NCBI RefSeq assembly: GCF_000005505.3
Contig: NC_016133.3
Coordinates: forward strand, 31,923,008 to 31,987,007
Direction: 5' to 3'
DNA: 64,000 nucleotides
From: Brachypodium distachyon
Lineage: Eukaryota; Streptophyta; Magnoliopsida; Poales; Poaceae
The notes below the pieces were generated by a model. The model worked only from the letters and a program-made list of their open reading frames with translations, did not search any database and had not been told where the DNA came from. Numbering within the stretch: position 1 is the stretch's first letter; each line of letters opens with the position of its first letter. Shown here piece by piece: positions 12,071-23,766 of the stretch. A program made the translations under genes and the position numbers.

Positions 12071-12073
12071 GAT

Positions 12074-12385
12074 GTGAATTTAAACAAGTAAATTTCACAA
12101 AACCACACCCACATGTCACATACAAGGTCAGCGTCAGACCCGCCTCTCCTTTTCTCCCCTACCTTACCCCAACTTCTTATGATCTTGACTTTTATGTGGC
12201 ATATGACATGTGGGCCACACATGTCAGAAATGTGGTCAAACCCATTAAAATAACAAATTTGGGTTACTTGAGAAAAATGGTCTAAAGAGTTGTGGTTCTA
12301 CAACAAAATTAGTGTCAAGTGTGGTTATATGATACGGTAGCAACAAAATGTGTGATTTATGAAATTTACTCAATTTAAACCAATC
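12074..12385. mobile_element. Inverted-repeat MITE-like element
   Basis: The ends are inverted copies: atttaaacaagtaaatttca near 12076 and its reverse complement near 12360 (tgaaatttactcaatttaaa), differing at few positions. The interior has further inverted pieces (ccacacccacatgtcacat against acatgtgggccacac). About 310 bp, no coding capacity. Family not assigned. Confidence 0.5.
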
Positions 12386-12439
12386 TAATCATTCAGAACA
12401 TTCATAAAGCAATTAGAAAAATAAAAATGAAGATACACA

Positions 12440-12498
12440 AAGAATATAAATCATTATACAAGTCTAGCCGGGCAATATGCGCGGGTCACCACGCTAGT
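12440..12498 (+). mobile_element. Candidate Helitron 3' terminus
   Basis: An imperfect hairpin (CCGGGCA...TGCGCGG, 12469-12486) is followed about 8 nt later by CTAG at 12494-12497 and a T, matching the plant Helitron 3' end rule of hairpin then CTRR next to host T. The 5' TC end was not located, so the element's length is unknown. Confidence 0.4.
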
Positions 12499-12729
12499 TA
12501 ATTTTTAGTACAACATCGCCTAATTACTTGAGGAGAGGCAGGTCGTTCAAATACGCGGCGGTTTTGGTTGTAGTCTCGCCGAGCCAGGTAGCGCTGGCCT
12601 GCATCCCCAGAGGGGGCCGCTTGTAGCAGGCATGCCGAGCAGCAACGCCCCCTGTTTCCTGAAGGGTGGAGCGGCCCCTCGCCCCACTCAACCTTTTTAG
12701 TATATTTTCAGGAATTTACAGTTACAACC

Positions 12730-13040
12730 CATTTGGTAACCATCGTTTCATTTCATTTGGTTGAAATGAAATGAAATCCAATTTTTTATAGGATTTCATT
12801 TGGTTTTGAATTTGAATTCCTTGTTAAAAAATCATGTTTGTCCACCACATGGATTTGGAAAGTAAAAGACAAGTCCAAATAAATGATTGCTTTTGGAAAG
12901 AAATTGTAGTTAGTTATAGTGCAATTTCATGAAATTTGAGATTAAATTCCTGTGACCAATTCTGTGGCAACCAAACAAGTTCGTTTCTGGAATTCAAAAT
13001 GAATTCATGAATTCTAGACCCAAATCAAGGGTGCCAAACG
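12730..13040. mobile_element. Palindromic MITE, copy 1
   Basis: About 311 bp starting CATTTGGTAACC and ending GGGTGCCAAACG, so the ends are inverted repeats (9/12). It is clearly related along its whole length to 21001-21311 (shared blocks such as tttcatttcatttggt, ccacatggattt, gaattcaaaatgaatt). Internally it is rich in aaatgaaatg/catttcattt. No coding capacity. No target-site duplication is evident. Confidence 0.7.
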
Positions 13041-14399
13041 AGCTGTATATGATTCTGGAAATTTCGCGCTAATGGAAGAGCTACAGTACTGCCAGTATAT
13101 CTGCGAGCGGCCAGCCATGTACTGAAATACCAACAAGGGAAGTAGGACGCAGCTAGCATATTGGCATCCTAAGCTAGAAGATTTTGGAGGTTTTGTTCCG
13201 TAACGAATCCCTTCTCAGGTCCTTATTCTTATTCTAAACATGAGATTTATCCAATGACTAAATGCATGCTGCGTTTTGTGTAGTTGAAAATCATTCTTAT
13301 TTGATGTGACTTCATTCCGGGGGCTTATAATTGTGGGTTTGGACGGCTGTTGTGATCAATTGGAATCTGAATGTGGATTGAACGTCCAGTACTTGGAGAT
13401 CCTAATTTTTCCTTTTTGTCCCCAGTTACGTAACCATTTTCAGTGTTTTATGAGCAGCATTACTTAAGGGATGTCAGATGTGTGCTCTTAATAAAGGTTT
13501 CAGACTTCCATCACCTGACCTCTTTACTTGTGGAGAAATGGTTGCAAAAGCTGAGTTGTTCACAACTCTAATTAACGATAATGTAATTATATTTTCAGCA
13601 AGAAATGTTTGAGCTTTGATGTTTACCTCTTACAAGGTTTCTCAGTTAATTCTGTTTACCAGTCTACTTGAAGTATAGCTTGCCTAAACCTCATGTATTG
13701 TTATTTACACTTTACATTTTGATGGAGCTTGTGATTCTGAAAGTCATAAACGTGTGTGATTCTTAAGACACCTGTGGTCATATTGTTCCATGTTCGGATG
13801 ACATGGGAAAAAAATTCTGGGGTTGACTACAGGCGGCCGAAAAACTATCTTTCTTGTGCATCTTGTTTCTTTAATCAATCTGCTACCACCTACTGTACTA
13901 AACAATGTTATGCATTTGGATGATGTATGAACAACGAAATAATTAAACGTGTTGCCTTTGGGTTTCAACAGTTTTGAAGTTCAGGTACCTTGGACTGTAC
14001 TGCCTAACTCATCAATTATTACTACACTGTTCTTATCACAGACACATCACAAGTCTCATCTTATTCTAGACTCCAAATGGACAAGAGCACACCTGTACTG
14101 AACTGTATGCTGAAGATTTTGACTCGCATGCACCATGAGTATCTCTAATAAATGCATCTGCATATGTTTCCGCAAGTTTTCATCATGCACACACCAGGCG
14201 ACCGCATCCCAATACCGTGTAAAACTTCCAAACTTACATACATGAGTACATACAATACTTCTACTCCTAATTGTTCTATTTCCATCTCACTCGATGAACT
14301 GGATGAAGTAAAAAAAAGTTACTCGGTGTGGCTGCAAACAGAACTGAGTCCCTAATTCTCTTCTTTGCATTGCAGAACTCAAGAGATGGAGCAGCTAGC
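13041..14399. other. Intergenic, no supported gene
   Basis: AT-rich, only short frames. Probably downstream of the CLE gene (its 3' UTR and terminator should lie just below 14400). No recognisable element. Confidence 0.45.
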
Positions 14400-14672
14400 T
14401 CAGTTGTGCAGTGGATTCGGGCCCTGAGGCACCAGCCTCTTGGACACGCTGTGCATCCGCGGATAATCATCAGCCGGATGCTGCGTTGCGGTCGACGACG
14501 ATGAAGATGTCTGCTCGGAGGAGTAGCCCTTGGCCGGTGGCGGCTCGAGGGTCTTCATGGCTGCATCGAGCTCTGGGATTCTCCGGCCGTGGCTGACGCT
14601 CGCCATGTTAGATAGCAGAAGAAGGGCGACGAGTAGGAGCGTCATCCTGGTCCCTTGTTGCGAGCTCGCCAT
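14400..14672 (-). CDS. CLE-family peptide hormone precursor (90 aa)
   Basis: Single-exon frame with an ATG at 14672 and TGA at 14402-14400. The product is a secreted prepropeptide. Residues 1 to about 29 form a signal peptide (basic start, then TLLLVALLLLSNMASVSHG). A Ser/Thr-rich variable region follows. Residues 79-90 are RLVPQGPNPLHN, a complete CLE dodecapeptide with both conserved prolines of the VPxGPxP core and the C-terminal LHN, preceded by Lys. In this family the 12-13-residue peptide is released, hydroxylated and perceived by LRR receptor kinases of the CLV1/BAM type controlling meristem or vascular cell fate. Length, layout and end of the motif at the very C-terminus all fit. The member (for example CLE9/10-like) cannot be fixed from sequence alone. 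Confidence 0.93.
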   Translation of the reverse strand: MASSQQGTRMTLLLVALLLLSNMASVSHGRRIPELDAAMKTLEPPPAKGYSSEQTSSSSSTATQHPADDYPRMHSVSKRLVPQGPNPLHN

Positions 14673-14785
14673 GGTGCGTGCAGAGTGTGCAGCTTAGGAA
14701 AGTTGTAAAGAAGAAGGTTGGGCAGAGGAAAGGGGGAGGGAGCTGGAGAACTGGACCAGTGGAAAGTTTGAACACAGATGTGTCC

Positions 14786-14794
14786 TATTTTATA
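14786..14794 (-). promoter_or_regulatory. TATA box of the CLE gene
   Basis: TATAAAATA on the minus strand, about 115 bp upstream of the CLE ATG, a suitable distance for a short 5' UTR. Confidence 0.6.
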
Positions 14795-15874
14795 GTGAGA
14801 TTGTGAGTCGACAGCTACCTTTCTTACATTCTAGGAACTCTTTTTAGTCCAGGTGTCATCTGAGATGTAAATGGCACCGACTTGGACTTCTGATTAACGG
14901 TAGCGTGTCAGACTGACCAGACCTCCTACAATGAGCTGGGTTCTTGTTCAACAATTCATGTAAAAACTCTAACTGTATGATCGTGGTATACAAATAAGTG
15001 CACACCAATGATGAGCGGTTGCCGTGGGAAACACCATGCCTATAGAAGTAAAGTTTTGTATAGATTGAAATCCTCCAAAAAAAAAAATCTATGTAATCTG
15101 TTCAATCCAAAGAGGTCAGACTCGTCCCCAATTCCCATCCCTACCTAACTCGGCAGCAATGTAAAGGCCGGACGGCCGACTAACTGAACCCTCGTCTTCC
15201 TCCCTGAATCGCTCGTGACGTGACCGGCGAGGCGAGAAGGACGGAATCCCCGTCCTGGTTCACGTGTGTCAAAGGCTTCACACCACAACAGCATTTATGT
15301 GATCAGCCGCCGCCCTGTTTCCGTTTTCTTGGCGGGACAGTGAGGGTACCAGACGGTGACGCGAGGCAAAGAAGAAGAGACGCATAGAACTTTGCCAAGT
15401 TCCAAGAAAAACCAAAACATTATTACTGCCTAGTTAACCATGTCTTGATCACGAGTAACAAGTACTAGCAAATGGAAAAGATCGTTGGTCTCGAGAAAGA
15501 AATACTTCAGAAGTGCTGATACTCAACTATTTCAATACAGAAGCTATCACAATGGTACTAATCACTGCAAACTTGGATACTCCAGACAACACAGGCATCC
15601 AATTACTGTTTATTTCGTCCAATAGCGTATTATATAGTACAGCTTAAAAATCGGGCTGTAAACACAACAAATAATGTACAAAGGCAGGTTCGGAGCAAAT
15701 ATATTTCTTTTGCTATCTTCTCAACAGATTTGGGGGCTGCCATGGCGCTAATTTCACGACACAATTGGCGAACTCAGGGGTAAGTGGAGGATCAAAAAAG
15801 ATTTGGATTAGAACGTGGCGACATTCTGGGAGTAATATACGTGGATATACAAGCTTAGATTTGGCTCCTGGTCC
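14795..15874. other. Intergenic between HEMA1 3' end and CLE promoter
   Basis: No gene seen. A G-box CACGTG lies at 15261-15266, about 590 bp upstream of the CLE start codon. The portion nearest 15875 must hold the HEMA1 3' UTR and polyadenylation site. Confidence 0.5.
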
Positions 15875-18718
15875 TCAGCTTTGGGTCTTCTCTACCTTCG
15901 CCTTGATCTTCTGCTCAAGGACCGCCTTCTCGGTGTCAAGACTGAACATTCTGTTGAGGGCATGCATGTTTTCAAGCGTCTCGTCCAGGGTGCGGCTGTC
16001 GCTGCCATCACATCTCAGGTGCTGCAACGGGCCGTGAAGGAGTTTGTTAACTATGCCGGTGCTGAGCTCCTCGATGGATCTTCTCATCTTCTTGTTGAGG
16101 TTGTCTTCTCCGATCTTCTGCAAGCACTTCTCCAGCTCGGATGCCCTGATCCTGTCAGCATAGGACCTCAGCTTTTTGATGGTCGGAACGGTCTCCAGCG
16201 AGTCCCTCCATGCCTCGAACCGTTTCAGTTCTTGGGTAATGATTGTTTGGGCCTCCATTGCTTTCCTGAGCCGGTCTTCCTTGTTGGCTTCCACCACCTC
16301 TTTCAAGTCATCAACATTGTATACTCGTGCATGGTCCACATCAGACACACAGGCTCCCACATTTCTGGGGACAGATATGTCGACAAAAAGCCGAACACCA
16401 CCCATAGCAAGAGAAATAGGAGGGAGGGCCTCTGCATGCTCCTTTGTGAACAAAAGGGCTTCAGACGCGGTGCTCGTGAATACAACATCAGCGTCAGCAG
16501 CTGCTTCATACATCTCCGTGAGAGGCCTGTACACGATCTCGATGTCTTTCATCTCTTCACGAATGGCATCCACCCTTTCCACTGAGCGGTTCACCACAAC
16601 AACCTTCTTGCATCCTTTGGCAATCAAATGTTTGACCACTAATTTGCCCATTTTGCCAGCACCAATCAAAAGCATCCTAGCTGACAAGCATTCAGACTTT
16701 GGAAGCTTCATAAGGGCCAACTCAACCGCAGCTGAACTCACAGACACAGCACCAGCTGATATGTTTGTCTCACAGCGGACACGCTTTCCAGCTGTGATTG
16801 CATCCTTGAACATCCTATCAATGTTCTTACCCAAGCCTCCACTGTTTTGCCCATTCCTGACAACTTGTTTAACTTGAGCAAGGATCTGTCCTTCTCCAAG
16901 AACTAGTGAGTCAAGCCCAGATGATACCTCAAACAGATGGCGAGTAGCATCACTGTCACGCAACATGAAGAGATGCTCCCTGAGCTCGGAAGCAGGGATT
17001 CCACTTTTCTGCAAAAAACAAAACAATACGGGGCTTTAGAGCTTCTTTGCCAAACTATGTTCTTCAGCAACCAAAAAGGGAAAGGCTGGGCAAAAGACTA
17101 TGGGCATAGCAAACACAGATTTGATCAGATAATCTTACCTTTGACATCCAGTCTACTACTTCTCTAATACCACGGTTCCACGACAAAGCCACCACATAAA
17201 TTTCCATTCTATTGCAGGTACTAAGAACAGCAGCCTCTTCAATATGATTCAGACTGGTGAGTTCTGAAATAGCAAGGGGCCATAGTTCCTCTGCAACAGC
17301 AAGTTTTTCACGCATTTCCACTGGTGCTGTGTGTACACTGAGGCCTATTACAGCTATGCTACTCCTTTCCTTCATGTAACCTGGTAGTGGCACAAAAGAA
17401 ACGTTGTAAAATACTGCAACAAGACATAAATTAGTCTATTGGGAGAACGGAACTAAATTTGACTGCAATAAACATTTCTGGATTTAGCTGTAATTATAAG
17501 CAGAGCATAATTACACATTATGAGTAATAATTGTAATTTTTGGGATTCGGTAGTGAGAGACTCAAGTTACAGAACAGAGCAAGAAAGAACCCAGTTTATT
17601 CAGGTAGGCCCTTTGTGGAGGCTGCAATACTAATAACACTTGAAATAAGACAAACAACTGTTTATTAATCACCGACGAACATTCGTAGCGCAAATGGTCC
17701 TCTATTCTGTGAAGCAAATGGCTCCAAGATCAGTTACCACGGCAACTTGCCAACTTTTCGACGAGTCTGTGCGAAAGAAAACTAATCAAGGTTTTCATCA
17801 GTTGGTTGCTTCAGAAGTTCTCCACGCGAAACATGGCTGGAATCTGTGTCAGTATGGGATTACCAATAGCTAAGCTGTGGTGTGGTGTTAAAACTGTAGA
17901 AATCTGTATTTCTGTTGCTGGTTCAGGTTGGAGGCCTGTTCCTCGTTTTAATTTCCTGCTTTTATTTTGGTGAGGAAGACTTGAACCTCTTGCATGAACC
18001 ATTGGCAGTGCTCCTTATTCTAATTTTTTTTATCTCTTATGCCGTAAACTGATTCCGCTCTAGCGCCACGAGACCTGGCCACCTAGTCTCCTAGCTCACA
18101 AACTGCCCGGTGCTCCTACCTCTCAAACTTATCAGTGAGCTGAACAGATATGCTGTGAACCCAAATCAGTAAATGATCGGTCAATAACCTGCAAAAGTCC
18201 AACATGTGCTCACACAACCCGAGCAAAACTGTTAAACACCAATGCAGTTCACTTTGGTTTTTCTTTCCTTCAAGTACCCAGTAATCAAACAACCCTATAC
18301 TAAAACTAATACCAACTCCACGCGTGCAACCAGACAACACCGCAGAGATCCTTCAATTCGCGCATCCCCCAGCTAAACCAGCACAAAATCTTATATTTCC
18401 CAGGCCTAGAGGAATCGCATCAACGGCGGGGAATTCGAGGAGGAAGGGGCTAAAGGGATGCGCAAAGGGGGCATAGCACTCACGGTCGGCGGAGATCTTG
18501 AACTGCTCGAGCGCGGCGATGCTGGCCGCCTTGGCCGCCGCCTGCGCCTGGGCCTCCACGCCGGCGTCGCAGCGCACGACGCCGGACCGCCTCCGCCCGC
18601 CGGCGGCAACGACCCTCGGGCAGGCGGCGGCGGCGGCGGCGGCAGCGGAACCCCGCGCCTTGGCGCCCGCGGCGAATGCGCCCGCCGCGGCCGTGGCTGA
18701 CGTCGCTCCCGCCATCAT
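15875..18718 (-). CDS. HEMA1: Glutamyl-tRNA reductase, chloroplast (3 exons)
   Basis: Reduces plastid glutamyl-tRNA(Glu) to glutamate-1-semialdehyde with NADPH, the committed and regulated step of chlorophyll and heme synthesis in the stroma. Exons are 18718/18715-18484, 17380-17139 and 17008-15875, with GT/AG junctions; phases are 1 and 0 and yield 535-536 aa. The open frame above 18718 has only a GTG (18775), so the start is ATG 18718 or 18715 (MAGATSAT). Residues 1 to about 60 are an Ala/Arg-rich transit peptide. Next come [20 protein letters not shown], the catalytic Cys in [10 protein letters not shown] (about Cys133), [17 protein letters not shown] and the nucleotide-binding GAGKMGKL (about 274-281). 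The C-terminal dimerisation helices include [19 protein letters not shown]. Length and motifs match cereal HEMA1 almost throughout. CT repeats at 18810-18832 in the 5' UTR look like a plant Y-patch. Confidence 0.96.
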
Positions 18719-18775
18719 CAAGACCAACAGAAGCAGCGCTGCAACGGCGACGTCCTTCCCTCCCGTCCTCCACAC

Positions 18776-19881
18776 AGCCCGGCCCGCGAAGATAAGGTAG
18801 ATAAACCGCAGAGAGACGAGAGAGAGAGAGCTGAGAAATCCTTATACGCTCCTCCAACTCTCCCTCTCTCCCCGCGAGTATGAAAGTAGGATTGGTTCCG
18901 GGGGAGGAGGAAGAATGGAAAGAGGAGGAGGAAGAGGATGGAGTCTGGGAGCTTGGAGCGGAGGTTAAGGGAGGTGGTGGCGTGTAGGGCCCAACGGGCA
19001 GTGGGACGGAGAGTGGGTCTGGGTTGGGCCAGCCGGCTGGTCTCGTCGCGGGATCGGCGAGTCGGGGAATTTTCTAATGCCCGCGGGGGGTTGTGATGAG
19101 ATTGGGGGCGGGGGGGGCGTGTGCTGGCCTCTGGGCTGTGATTGGCTGCCGGGGCCGCGTTCTATCCGCTCCCCTTATCGCTGCTTTGATCTGCAGATTG
19201 CTCCTGTCTGTGTGAGCAAACACGGGTTCGCATGGCCGCCTCACGCGCGCATCCGCGGCTGATGGCGAAGCGTGTCGACGTGCTGGCCACACTCCCCTGT
19301 TTGTCCTGCTGCACTCCTCCGGCACGATCCCCATGCGGCATATCCGGCGCCTCGTTCCAATCACGGCTTCTCACTCACTGCTGCGACTGGTTCAGGTAGG
19401 GATTCCTGTCCCATGCGAAATCTCATTGCACGGTCACGCTTGCCCTTGCCCGCGATACGATGGGACCATATTAGCTGCAAAGGCAAAGATGTTCTGAATT
19501 ACATATGTAAGAATCCAACTATTTTGGTGGCAATGTTGAGGTGAGAACAGAAAGCGCGCGAGGGCCTTCTGGGTCGTAAGCTCGCCACGTGTAAGTGCAA
19601 CTCCACCGGGGTGACGCATTTGACCTTGCACGGTCAAGTTGGTCCGAAATGGACAAAATGCGTTAGTTTAGTCTGATGTCAATCGAGTCGTTTTTCCATT
19701 TTGTCCTGTTTTCCACTTGAAACTTGGGGTATTTCAGCGATTCGGCCGTATTTAAGGGTACACATTTGTAAGAAGAATAAGATGGTAGGAGCCACGGTTC
19801 GTTGTCTTGCCAAACATTTCCGTATTCATTTGAACTTTTACACTGCAAAACAGAGCCTCTGAAGAACTAGAAGAAAATGTA
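18776..19881. other. HEMA1 promoter and upstream region
   Basis: GC-rich from 18900 to 19300 with a G-rich tract near 19085-19120. No gene seen; short frames on both strands are composition artefacts. Downstream of 19560 the DNA becomes AT-rich. Confidence 0.5.
19586..19591. promoter_or_regulatory. G-box CACGTG upstream of HEMA1
   Basis: Perfect palindromic G-box about 870 bp upstream of the HEMA1 start codon. G-boxes bind bZIP and PIF-type bHLH factors and are common in light-regulated tetrapyrrole genes. The distance makes a functional role uncertain. Confidence 0.3.
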
Positions 19882-20007
19882 CTCCCTCTGTCAAACAAAA
19901 GATGTCTCAAGTTTGTCAAAATTTGGATGTATCTAGACATGACTTAATGTATATATGCATTCAAATTTAGTAAAACTTGTGGCATCCTTTGTTGGACGGA
20001 TGGAGCA
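19882..20007. mobile_element. Stowaway-type MITE, degenerate
   Basis: Starts CTCCCTCTGTCAAAC next to TA (19880-19881) and ends TTGGACGGATGGAGCAG, inverted copies of the Stowaway terminus. About 126 bp, with the usual gatgtctcaagtttgtcaaa interior. The right end has diverged from GGAGGGAG. Confidence 0.75.
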
Positions 20008-20009
20008 GT

Positions 20010-20530
20010 TGAATCCTTCCCGCACATGTCATTATCATTTGACTTTTCACATACTAATTCGTGGGCACACACCTGTTATTCTGCACGTTTGTTACGCCAC
20101 ACTTAATTTGTCAAAACTAACAGGCTTCTTTAGGTTCATATAGGTTGGCCAACGCTGTCTCTCCCTCAGTTTGACAAACAACATAACAGAAAACTTATCG
20201 AGGTAATTAACAACAAAAATTAGCAATGCATTCTTGAAGCTTACTGAAATGTATAAAATATCTGAACATTCTTTCCTGCAACAACAAAACTAATATCTGC
20301 TGAGCTTCTAAATTTCATTCCGAGTATGTATCAAATATGTAGTATATCAAATATGTAGTATATCGTAGAGCTGCCTACTTCAATGCAGTTAGGTATAAGC
20401 ACATGATGTGCTTAGCACTACCCAGATTTTTGTTAAACAAATTGTATAGCATGTACTCTGTATAAACTAGATGTGAAAGATAAATAGATGATGCAATGAG
20501 AAACCGATGAATTAAGTATATGCAACGCGA
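20010..20530. repeat. Segmental duplication, first copy
   Basis: Two adjoining blocks. Block A (20010-20135, catttgacttttcacat ... tgtcaaaactaacagg) recurs at 20640-20775. Block B (about 20140-20530, with tcttgaagct, gataaatagatgatgcaa) recurs at 22030-22420. The order A-B is kept in both copies. Divergence is considerable. No coding frame. Confidence 0.6.
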
Positions 20531-20639
20531 AACAGTGAGACCCTAGTTGGCAAGGTGAAATTTTCCTTACAAGAATCGAACTATTTCATGTGATATTCAT
20601 GCTATACAATTTTCCTTAGAAGAAACAAAATAAGTTAAA

Positions 20640-22420
20640 TCCTTCCACTCATTTGCCTTTTGGGATTTGACTTTTCACAACTTTGTGCGTATACAGCTGT
20701 GTTTCTGCAAGTTTGTTACGCAACGCACAAAAATTGTTAGGCCACGGTCAATTTGTCAAAACTAACTAATAGGTCAAGAGATCATGCCACATGTCTTTAG
20801 AAAAAAAAAAGAGCATGCATGCCACGTAAATATCCCTACCCGTCAAGATGCATTTTTCAGAGGATAAGACTTATCTTTGACCATTCCTATAGTGCTCTTT
20901 CTTATATTCCACTTTCATAAGCTTACTAGCTTTTCACATTGAATGGCAAAGCTTCTTACAATGTTCTTTGGCTGGTACAGACTTCTATTACACTGACAGT
21001 TCATTTGGCATCCATCCTTTCATTTCATTTGGTAGAAATGAAACGAAATCCAATTTCTGATAAGATTTTATTTGGTTGCATTTGAATTCCAGACTCAAAA
21101 ATCATTTTGACTACCACATGGATTTGTAGAGTGAGAGACAATTCCAGAGAAATGATGGCTTTTAGAGAGGAATTGGGGTTAGTTAATAATGTGATTCCAT
21201 GGAATTTGAGAATGAATTCATGTGGCCAATTCCATGCCAATCAAAAAAGTTGGTTTCTAAAATTCAAAATGAATTTCAGATTTCTAGGTCAAAATGATGG
21301 ATGCCAAACGAGGTATGAGTAGTTTTTGTACTTGAAACAGCAAACAACAAAAGTTTCAAAATTCCTGAAAATTTGCTATTCCATGTAAATTACCATACAA
21401 TCCATGTGGTTTCAAGGACAACATGGATACCACTTGGAATTATCATAAACTGTACCCAAAACGAATATGCTCTTGTCAGTTGTCATGCCCCAGACAAGTC
21501 AATGAGAAAAAAGCAATGACAAACCGGCATCAACTTCCTATGCAACCGAACAACCTTGGCATTCACATGGTGGTGATGAACGCAGTGGACTCGGTGAAAT
21601 CGTGCGTGACATTTTCTTTCTTTCGATAATGGACATATTATGGATACTCATTGTCGTATTTACCGAATAGAATGCACGTATTTAAAAATCTGGCATCTAT
21701 ATAATAAGATGCATACAAGCACAACAAAGAATTAAAAAAGACGACAACCATACATAAAACAAAGAGAAACCTTGTTTTTTTTTAACGTAAAGAGAAACCT
21801 TCTAGAATGGTGGAGAATTAGAATGCCATACATGCAGGAAGTGAGGAAGAACACTTCCCTGAATGCTGACTGTTCGTTTCATTTGTTTGCAGGCTGTAGT
21901 AGCCAGCTTCCGGTTCTCTGGTTGCAGCAGTGCAGACCAAGTACGGAGTTATGTACACATAAACTGCACAGCAGAGTAAGAATTCTTTCTGTTAAATCGT
22001 TAGTGACATGAGCCCTGAGATAAACAAAAGGCTTTTTTAGGTTCACACATGATTTATGAGTTGGCCATGGGCTGTCTACCTGACGTGCTGACCTTGACAG
22101 TTTGCATAAAAGAACACAAATCCTGATTGCTCATTCATTGAGCAATCAGCGAAGTATCTCTCATTCTTGAAGCTCGTTGAGATGCATAAAATATCTCAGC
22201 TTCTTTTCGGCAAACAAAAAAAAACTGAGCTTCTAAGCTTCATTCCTAGGTAGTATAACAGAACGTGTATAATCATAGAGCTGCTAGCTTTGATGTCAAT
22301 TTGGTAAGCAGATAATGTGCTTAACATTGCTCTTACTTCTGCTATAGCATCTACCCTGTATAAACCAGATGTGAAGGATAAATAGATAATGCAACGAGAA
22401 ACAAAAGAGTAAGCACCTAT
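20640..22420. repeat. Segmental duplication, second copy, interrupted
   Basis: Block A recurs at 20640-20775 and block B at about 22030-22420, with about 1.25 kb between them instead of adjacency. That insert contains the MITE at 21001-21311 and unassigned DNA (21312-22029). Block B here holds a perfect 10-bp hairpin TGATTGCTCA/TGAGCAATCA (22124-22148, 5-nt loop) that is absent from the first copy. Confidence 0.55.
21001..21311. mobile_element. Palindromic MITE, copy 2
   Basis: Terminal inverted repeats TCATTTGGCATCCATC and (inverted) TCGTTTGGCATCCATC match at 15 of 16 positions, better preserved than in the copy at 12730-13040. Same length (311 bp) and interior as that copy. No clear target-site duplication. 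Confidence 0.78.
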
Positions 22421-22797
22421 GCATCTGCATTTTTATTTTATTTTGAGGGAACACCTATACATCTGCATGGCTCTACTTGTGCTGCTGAAATTTCAACCAT
22501 CTTGTTTGGTGCTGCTTGTTTTAACTTTCCATATTCTCGGGTTCTTTTTCAAATCAGATCGACCTGGCATTGAGTTTGCACATTACTAAAACTCAAAATA
22601 TTTATGAACTACTGGTACTGGTTATCCAAGTGATCACATGGCGAACACAGCACAGCACTGCAGAACAATGCAGAGAAAATAATGAAAGTTGGCCCAAATA
22701 CCGAAGTATCTTCGTAAGGGCCGCTGCTCTTCAGTAAGGCAGTTATGCTATTATTGAGTATCGACTATCAGAGTATCCAATAACATGGAAACATGTT

Positions 22798-23766
22798 TCC
22801 TAGACGAACCAGATACTTTAATCTGGAAGTATACTGCTTCTGGCACCTACTCTACCAGCTCAGTTTTTACAACATTATTAACTTCAGAGGTCTGTTGCCA
22901 ATCTTCATTCCAGCTGTTTGGTCTGTCCTGGAGCTACCTAGAGTACAGGTTTTCCTCTGCCTTGTTTCTTAGTATAACAACATCATAACCAGAGATAACC
23001 TGAAAAGGAGGAACCTTAATAAAACTGAGGACGTGTTTTCTGTACTAGTACTGATCTAGACTCTAGAGACTATACAACATCTTCTATTTGATTGTGTTGT
23101 GGCCAAACAAATTTGGAAATATGTTTCAACTTTCCTTCACAAAGACATAGAAGCCAACATGCTGTCTGTTTCCAGCTGTTGGATAGCCTCTAAAAAGTTA
23201 ACTGCTGTAAACTCTATTTATGCTGCGGTCTTATGGAGTTTATGCAAATTTCATAATAATATGATCTTTAATCACCATCCTTGATCTGATATCAAGCAGG
23301 TCTTGTGGCTGATCTTGAAATCAGTCAAGAAATGCCGTCTACTTTTCAAAGATCATATGTTGATTCAATCGATCACTTTTGCTTGCAGGTTTCTGCTCTG
23401 TTGACAACACCATACTTGCTGGACTGACTCCACTGTTGGCTCCTGGGGCTCCTGACCTAGCAGATGGATTGGCAGGTTGTTGTTCTCTGTTGTCTTTGTC
23501 TTCCGATGCCCGGGTGAAGCTGCCAGTTCCCAGTGGTGCTGATCTTCTGGCGCAAGAGCGCCTGCGAGCCAAGGTGCAGAAAGTGGTGGAGGATTACACG
23601 CAGTAGCCTGTTATGTAGTTTCTCTACTAAACCCGCCGGTGGCATTGCTTTCTGTTTCCTGTTGCAGTCTGTCAGTTTTCGATACTTGTAAGAGACCTGA
23701 TACTTCCTACTGTTGGTTTCCGTAAATGGAATTGGGGGTTTTCCCGCCCCCTGTCCCTCTAAAAAA
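22798..23766 (+). mobile_element. 5'-truncated LINE with target-site duplication
   Basis: Flanked by aacatggaaacatgtt (22782-22797) and aacatggcaacatgtt (23767-23782), 15/16 identical, with an A-tail just before the right copy. The left part encodes DTLIWKYTASGTYSTSSVF and, after a frameshift, VAKQIWKYVS and YAAVLWSLCKFHNNMIFN, the zinc-finger/linker region of plant LINE ORF2. The 3' UTR ends ...aaatggaattgggggtttt...ctctaaaaaaaa, a common grass LINE tail. A C-terminal frame ends at 23606. Only the last kilobase of the element was inserted. Confidence 0.85.

Noticed and set aside
15881..16877. Two plus-strand frames over 230 codons
   Set aside because: Antisense shadows of HEMA1 exon 3.
17811..18340. 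Short minus-strand frames in HEMA1 intron 1
   Set aside because: Intronic; splice sites and phase show they are not exons.
18719..18775. N-terminal extension of HEMA1 to 18775
   Set aside because: The codon at 18775 is GTG; the first ATG is at 18718, and MAGATSAT fits cereal proteins.
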